This document shows positions 8,257 to 10,370 of a DNA stretch of 10,370 nucleotides, one piece after another. Every line of letters begins with the position of its first letter. Positions within the stretch are counted from its first letter, which is position 1. This DNA is from Ruaniaceae bacterium (GTDB lineage: Bacteria; Actinomycetota; Actinomycetes; Actinomycetales; Actinomycetaceae), in NCBI GenBank assembly GCA_030450655.1, contig JAKDIE010000023.1, positions 1 to 10,370 of the forward strand. The letters are read 5' to 3'. Under the pieces are notes generated by a model. It was not told the DNA's origin, made no database searches, and saw only the letters and a list, made by a program, of their open reading frames with translations. The position numbers and the translations under genes were made by a program.

Positions 8257-9093
8257 TTACATCTCCTCGTGCTGATTCGGATCCCCGCCGAACAGGCGAC
8301 CATCGGCGCGGCCGAGCGCGGTGATGGCCGCGATTTCGTCGTCGGACAGCTCGAACCCGAATACGTCAAGATTCTCAATCTGCCGGGCCGCGTCTGCAGA
8401 CTTCGGGATCGGCACCACGCCGCGCTGGATGTGCCAGCGGAGCACCACCTGCGACGGCGTGACCTCGTTCGCTGCGGCGATCCGAAGGATGACCGGCTCA
8501 TCCCTGGCCGTCGACGCCTTGCCGAGCGGGCTCCACGCCTCAGTCACGATCCCCAGTTCCCTGTGCGCAGCGAGTTGCTCCGCCTGCGGGAAGTACGGGT
8601 GGCACTCGATCTGGTTCACTGCGGGCAGCACCCCGGTCGCCTTCTCGATCGCCGCCAGATGCTCCACCGTGAAGTTGGAGACGCCGATCGAACGGACGAT
8701 CCCGGCCTCGCGGGCGTCAACGAGCGCCCGCCACGCCTCCACGTAGTTACCCTGGGCCGGGTTGGGCCAGTGGATGAGGTACAGGTCAAGGTAGTCCAGC
8801 CCGAGCCGCCACGTGGACTCGCGCACCGCGTTCGTGGCGGCCTCGTAGGCCTGATACCGGCCGGGGAGCTTCGACGTCACGAACAGCTCATCGCGCGGAA
8901 TCTCGCCCTCGGCGATGGCACGGCCCACGGCCGCCTCGTTGTCATAGTTGAACGCCGTGTCGATGAGGCGATAGCCAACACCGATCGCGCTCCGGATCGC
9001 GTCCACGCCCGGCTCTCCCCGGAGCGGGTAGGTACCGAACCCGATCGCTGGGAGGGTGCGGCCGTCGTTGAGTTCGTGCGTTGGGATCGTCAT
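8257..9093 (-). CDS. Aldo/keto reductase (AKR5-like, NADPH-dependent)
   Basis: This 278-aa TIM-barrel enzyme reduces aldehydes or ketones to alcohols with NADPH in the cytosol. The catalytic tetrad is complete: Asp45, Tyr50 (LIDTAFNYDNE), Lys75 (TSKLPG) and His108 (LIHWPNP). Other hallmarks are IGVSNF (136-141), NQIECHPYFPQ (160-170), WSPLG (187-191) and the NADPH-phosphate motif IPKSADAARQ with Lys231, Ser232 and Arg237. Length and plan match 2,5-diketogluconate reductase-like bacterial AKRs, but substrate cannot be told. ATG 9093 is the only reasonable start: an in-frame TAG lies four codons upstream. GGAGG sits just one base before ATG, too close for normal ribosome binding, whereas TAGCGT ends six bases upstream and predicts a leaderless transcript. 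The small membrane protein gene ends 33 bases upstream on the same strand. Confidence 0.95.
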   Translation of the reverse strand: MTIPTHELNDGRTLPAIGFGTYPLRGEPGVDAIRSAIGVGYRLIDTAFNYDNEAAVGRAIAEGEIPRDELFVTSKLPGRYQAYEAATNAVRESTWRLGLDYLDLYLIHWPNPAQGNYVEAWRALVDAREAGIVRSIGVSNFTVEHLAAIEKATGVLPAVNQIECHPYFPQAEQLAAHRELGIVTEAWSPLGKASTARDEPVILRIAAANEVTPSQVVLRWHIQRGVVPIPKSADAARQIENLDVFGFELSDDEIAAITALGRADGRLFGGDPNQHEEM

Positions 9094-9099
9094 GCCTCC

Positions 9100-9105
9100 A
9101 CGCTA
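9100..9105 (-). promoter_or_regulatory. -10 element implying a leaderless aldo/keto reductase mRNA
   Basis: On the minus strand TAGCGT is followed by exactly six bases and then the ATG at 9093, the TANNNT-N6-start arrangement of actinobacterial leaderless genes. No -35 match is seen. Co-transcription with the gene upstream remains possible. Confidence 0.45.
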
Positions 9106-9126
9106 TGCCGCGCAGTGGTCGTTCCG

Positions 9127-9420
9127 CTACCACCACAGCTTCGTGACGGCCGTTTCGCCCCAGGTGCACGTGAAGCCTGGCGGCGACCATGACCAGGAGT
9201 ACTTCACACTCGCGCCAGTGGCGCCCGGCGGCACCGCTGCATCCGTTGAGCAGATCGCGTCCATGCGATTCCAACCCAGGTACCCATAGACCGCTCCCAG
9301 TAGGAGGATCGCGACCAGCGCGAAGGCGCCAGCCATCCACCACCCCATGAATCGCTCCTCGCCCTGCCGCGCCTCAGCGTCGCCACGGGAGGCAGCCACG
9401 CCCTCCGAACCAGCCACCAT
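9127..9420 (-). CDS. Small single-pass membrane protein of unknown function
   Basis: The 97-aa protein has a charged N-terminal stretch, one hydrophobic segment (about 27-48, GWWMAG to GYLGW) and a 45-residue tail holding the aromatic motif YSWSWSPPGFTCTW (74-87). Cys57 and Cys85 flank that motif and could form a disulfide if the tail is outside the cell. I do not recognise a named family, although short actinobacterial proteins with a YSWSWxPxGFxCT-like tail exist to my recollection. ATG 9420 is chosen for GGAGG five bases upstream; a GTG at 9432 would add four residues. It lies between lhr and the aldo/keto reductase on the same strand. Confidence 0.7.
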   Translation of the reverse strand: MVAGSEGVAASRGDAEARQGEERFMGWWMAGAFALVAILLLGAVYGYLGWNRMDAICSTDAAVPPGATGASVKYSWSWSPPGFTCTWGETAVTKLWW

Positions 9421-9511
9421 GCGAGCCTCCACTCGATCCTTTGCATAGCCGTCACAAGGTATGTTTCCGCATTCAACCGCTTTGGAACATCGAACTTTCG
9501 TCGATCATTTT

Positions 9512-9532
9512 CGCTCGCCCCCTTGGCGAGCG
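9512..9532. terminator. Eight-pair GC hairpin between lhr and the small membrane protein gene
   Basis: CGCTCGCC (9512-9519) and GGCGAGCG (9525-9532) pair perfectly around a five-base loop. The stem is strong, and it lies about 90 bases beyond the lhr stop codon. In the minus direction it is followed by AAAA rather than U residues, so it is either an imperfect terminator or a pause structure. Confidence 0.45.
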
Positions 9533-9535
9533 TTC

Positions 9536-9606
9536 CCAGTGTCGTGAGGGATCGAGAATTCCTCCGTCGCCCTTTACCAACGGGACTGCCCTCGCGACCA
9601 CACTGG
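9536..9606 (-). terminator. Long imperfect inverted repeat just after lhr
   Basis: CCAGTGTCGTGAGGG (9536-9550) is an imperfect inverse of CCCTCGCGACCACACTGG (9589-9606). Seven outer pairs (CCAGTGT with ACACTGG) are perfect, then a three-base bulge, then more pairs. The loop is 38 bases. It starts 13 bases beyond the lhr stop and, with the hairpin at 9512-9532, could protect or terminate the lhr transcript. Confidence 0.3.
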
Positions 9607-9619
9607 CCGCGGGCGGGCG

Positions 9620-10370
9620 TCATGCACGGAAGCGGAGGGCCTTCGGGGAGGAGTAGAAGCCCGCGTCGAGGAGTGCGCGAGCAAGGGGCGTGCCGAGAAT
9701 TGAGGCGCCGTCGAGCTGCTCGATCGAGAGCCGCGGGATGCGGGCCCGGCGCAGGGCCACCACGAGGGCTCGGGCCACTGCGTCCGCATCCCGAATCTCG
9801 GCGAAGGTGAGGGCCGTCTTGCCGCCACGTTCCAGATAGAGCACTGGATCGCCGTCTTGGTGGACGACGACGGCGCCCGCCTTTCGGCCAGGTCGATGCG
9901 TTCCTGAGGTGGCGGGCCAGGGCAACGCGGCGCCGTAAGGGTTCGCGGGATCGGTGGCGGCTAGGACGACGACAGCGCCCGCCTGCGCCGGCGCTCGCAG
10001 CTCGTCCACGGCCCCCGGGAGTGCGAACTGTGAGGCGCCAGCGCCCTCGATGAACATGCCGCGGCGCACGAGCCCTCGCTCCTCCATGCGCCCGAGCACC
10101 CGGTACGCGGCGCCAAATCCGCCGGGAAACTGCTCCACCTCGGCGATTCCCTTTGTGACGACGCCGTACCGATCGAGCAGATACTCGACGCGCGCCAGGG
10201 CGAGAGCCGTGGAGTCCATAGGCGAATCGGGAAGTAGCGACCAGCGTCCACCCGGAAGGGCAGACGTCCCACGCGCCTCGCTCCCCCAGCTGCGGCCCGG
10301 ATCCGGTTCGATCTGGCGGTTCATCCGATCAACGATGATGCGGGCCTCCGAGGACAAGGTCCGTCCGCGC
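9620..10370 (-). CDS. lhr: Lhr-type ATP-dependent helicase, C-terminal part
   Basis: Only the last 250 codons are inside the window; the frame is open to the edge and the true start lies beyond 10370. The sequence matches the C-terminal region of long Lhr helicases: RWSLLP, LLDRYGVVTKG, GGFGAAYRVLGRMEERGLVRRGMFIEG, then AATDPANPYGAALPWP, HRPGRKAGAVVV, LYLERGGKTALTF and a terminal AGFYSSPKALRFRA. The helicase motor domains are outside the window. Lhr proteins are about 1,500-aa superfamily 2 enzymes that unwind DNA or RNA-DNA hybrids and are linked to DNA repair; this C-terminal part lies beyond the ATPase core. The TTG at 10357 is an internal codon and should not be taken as a start. Two inverted repeats follow the stop codon. 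Confidence 0.92.
   Translation of the reverse strand, partial: RGRTLSSEARIIVDRMNRQIEPDPGRSWGSEARGTSALPGGRWSLLPDSPMDSTALALARVEYLLDRYGVVTKGIAEVEQFPGGFGAAYRVLGRMEERGLVRRGMFIEGAGASQFALPGAVDELRAPAQAGAVVVLAATDPANPYGAALPWPATSGTHRPGRKAGAVVVHQDGDPVLYLERGGKTALTFAEIRDADAVARALVVALRRARIPRLSIEQLDGASILGTPLARALLDAGFYSSPKALRFRA

Overview
The window looks like chromosomal DNA from a high-GC actinobacterium. The base composition is strongly GC-rich, with G or C at most third codon positions. It carries a monomeric NADP-type isocitrate dehydrogenase, a DtxR/IdeR-type iron box, several start codons placed exactly six bases after a TANNNT -10 element (the actinobacterial leaderless pattern) and an Lhr-type helicase. 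A member of the Actinomycetales is plausible; the genus cannot be fixed from the sequence alone. I see no phage, plasmid, transposase, CRISPR, tRNA or rRNA signal.

Layout: (1) 1-205 is a leader with a tandem 16-bp operator-like repeat running into the ribosome binding site of icd. (2) 206-2386 (+) is monomeric isocitrate dehydrogenase. (3) 2398-2553 holds three perfectly phased 52-bp tandem units, each with the same 24-bp hairpin-bearing core. They fill the gap between the convergent icd and glycosyltransferase genes. (4) 2557-3615 (-) is a GT-B glycosyltransferase, divergent from (5) a patatin-like lipid hydrolase at 3715-4620 (+); a CRP-like dyad sits between them. (6) 4621-4785 is a leader rich in inverted repeats ahead of (7) a DUF2470/HugZ-like protein at 4786-5610 (+). 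(8) A LysR regulator (5607-6548, -) shares its stop tetranucleotide with gene 7 and is divergent from (9) a class V aminotransferase (6619-7683, +). (10) 7702-7980 (-) is a small protein with two Cys-rich DUF1540 units behind a strong iron box. (11) 8257-9093 (-) is an aldo/keto reductase, (12) 9127-9420 (-) a small one-TM protein, and (13) 9620-10370 (-) the 3' end of lhr, running off the window.

Most genes are single transcription units facing each other in convergent or divergent pairs, so operon logic says little. Pairings that carry meaning are LysR with the aminotransferase (shared 70-bp promoter region, probably regulator and target), glycosyltransferase with patatin (shared promoter region, both plausibly cell-envelope enzymes) and the iron box with the DUF1540 protein. 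The DUF2470/HugZ-like call, if right, adds a second iron- or heme-linked gene. The most unusual structures are the triple 52-bp repeat and the iron-box-controlled duplicated DUF1540 gene.
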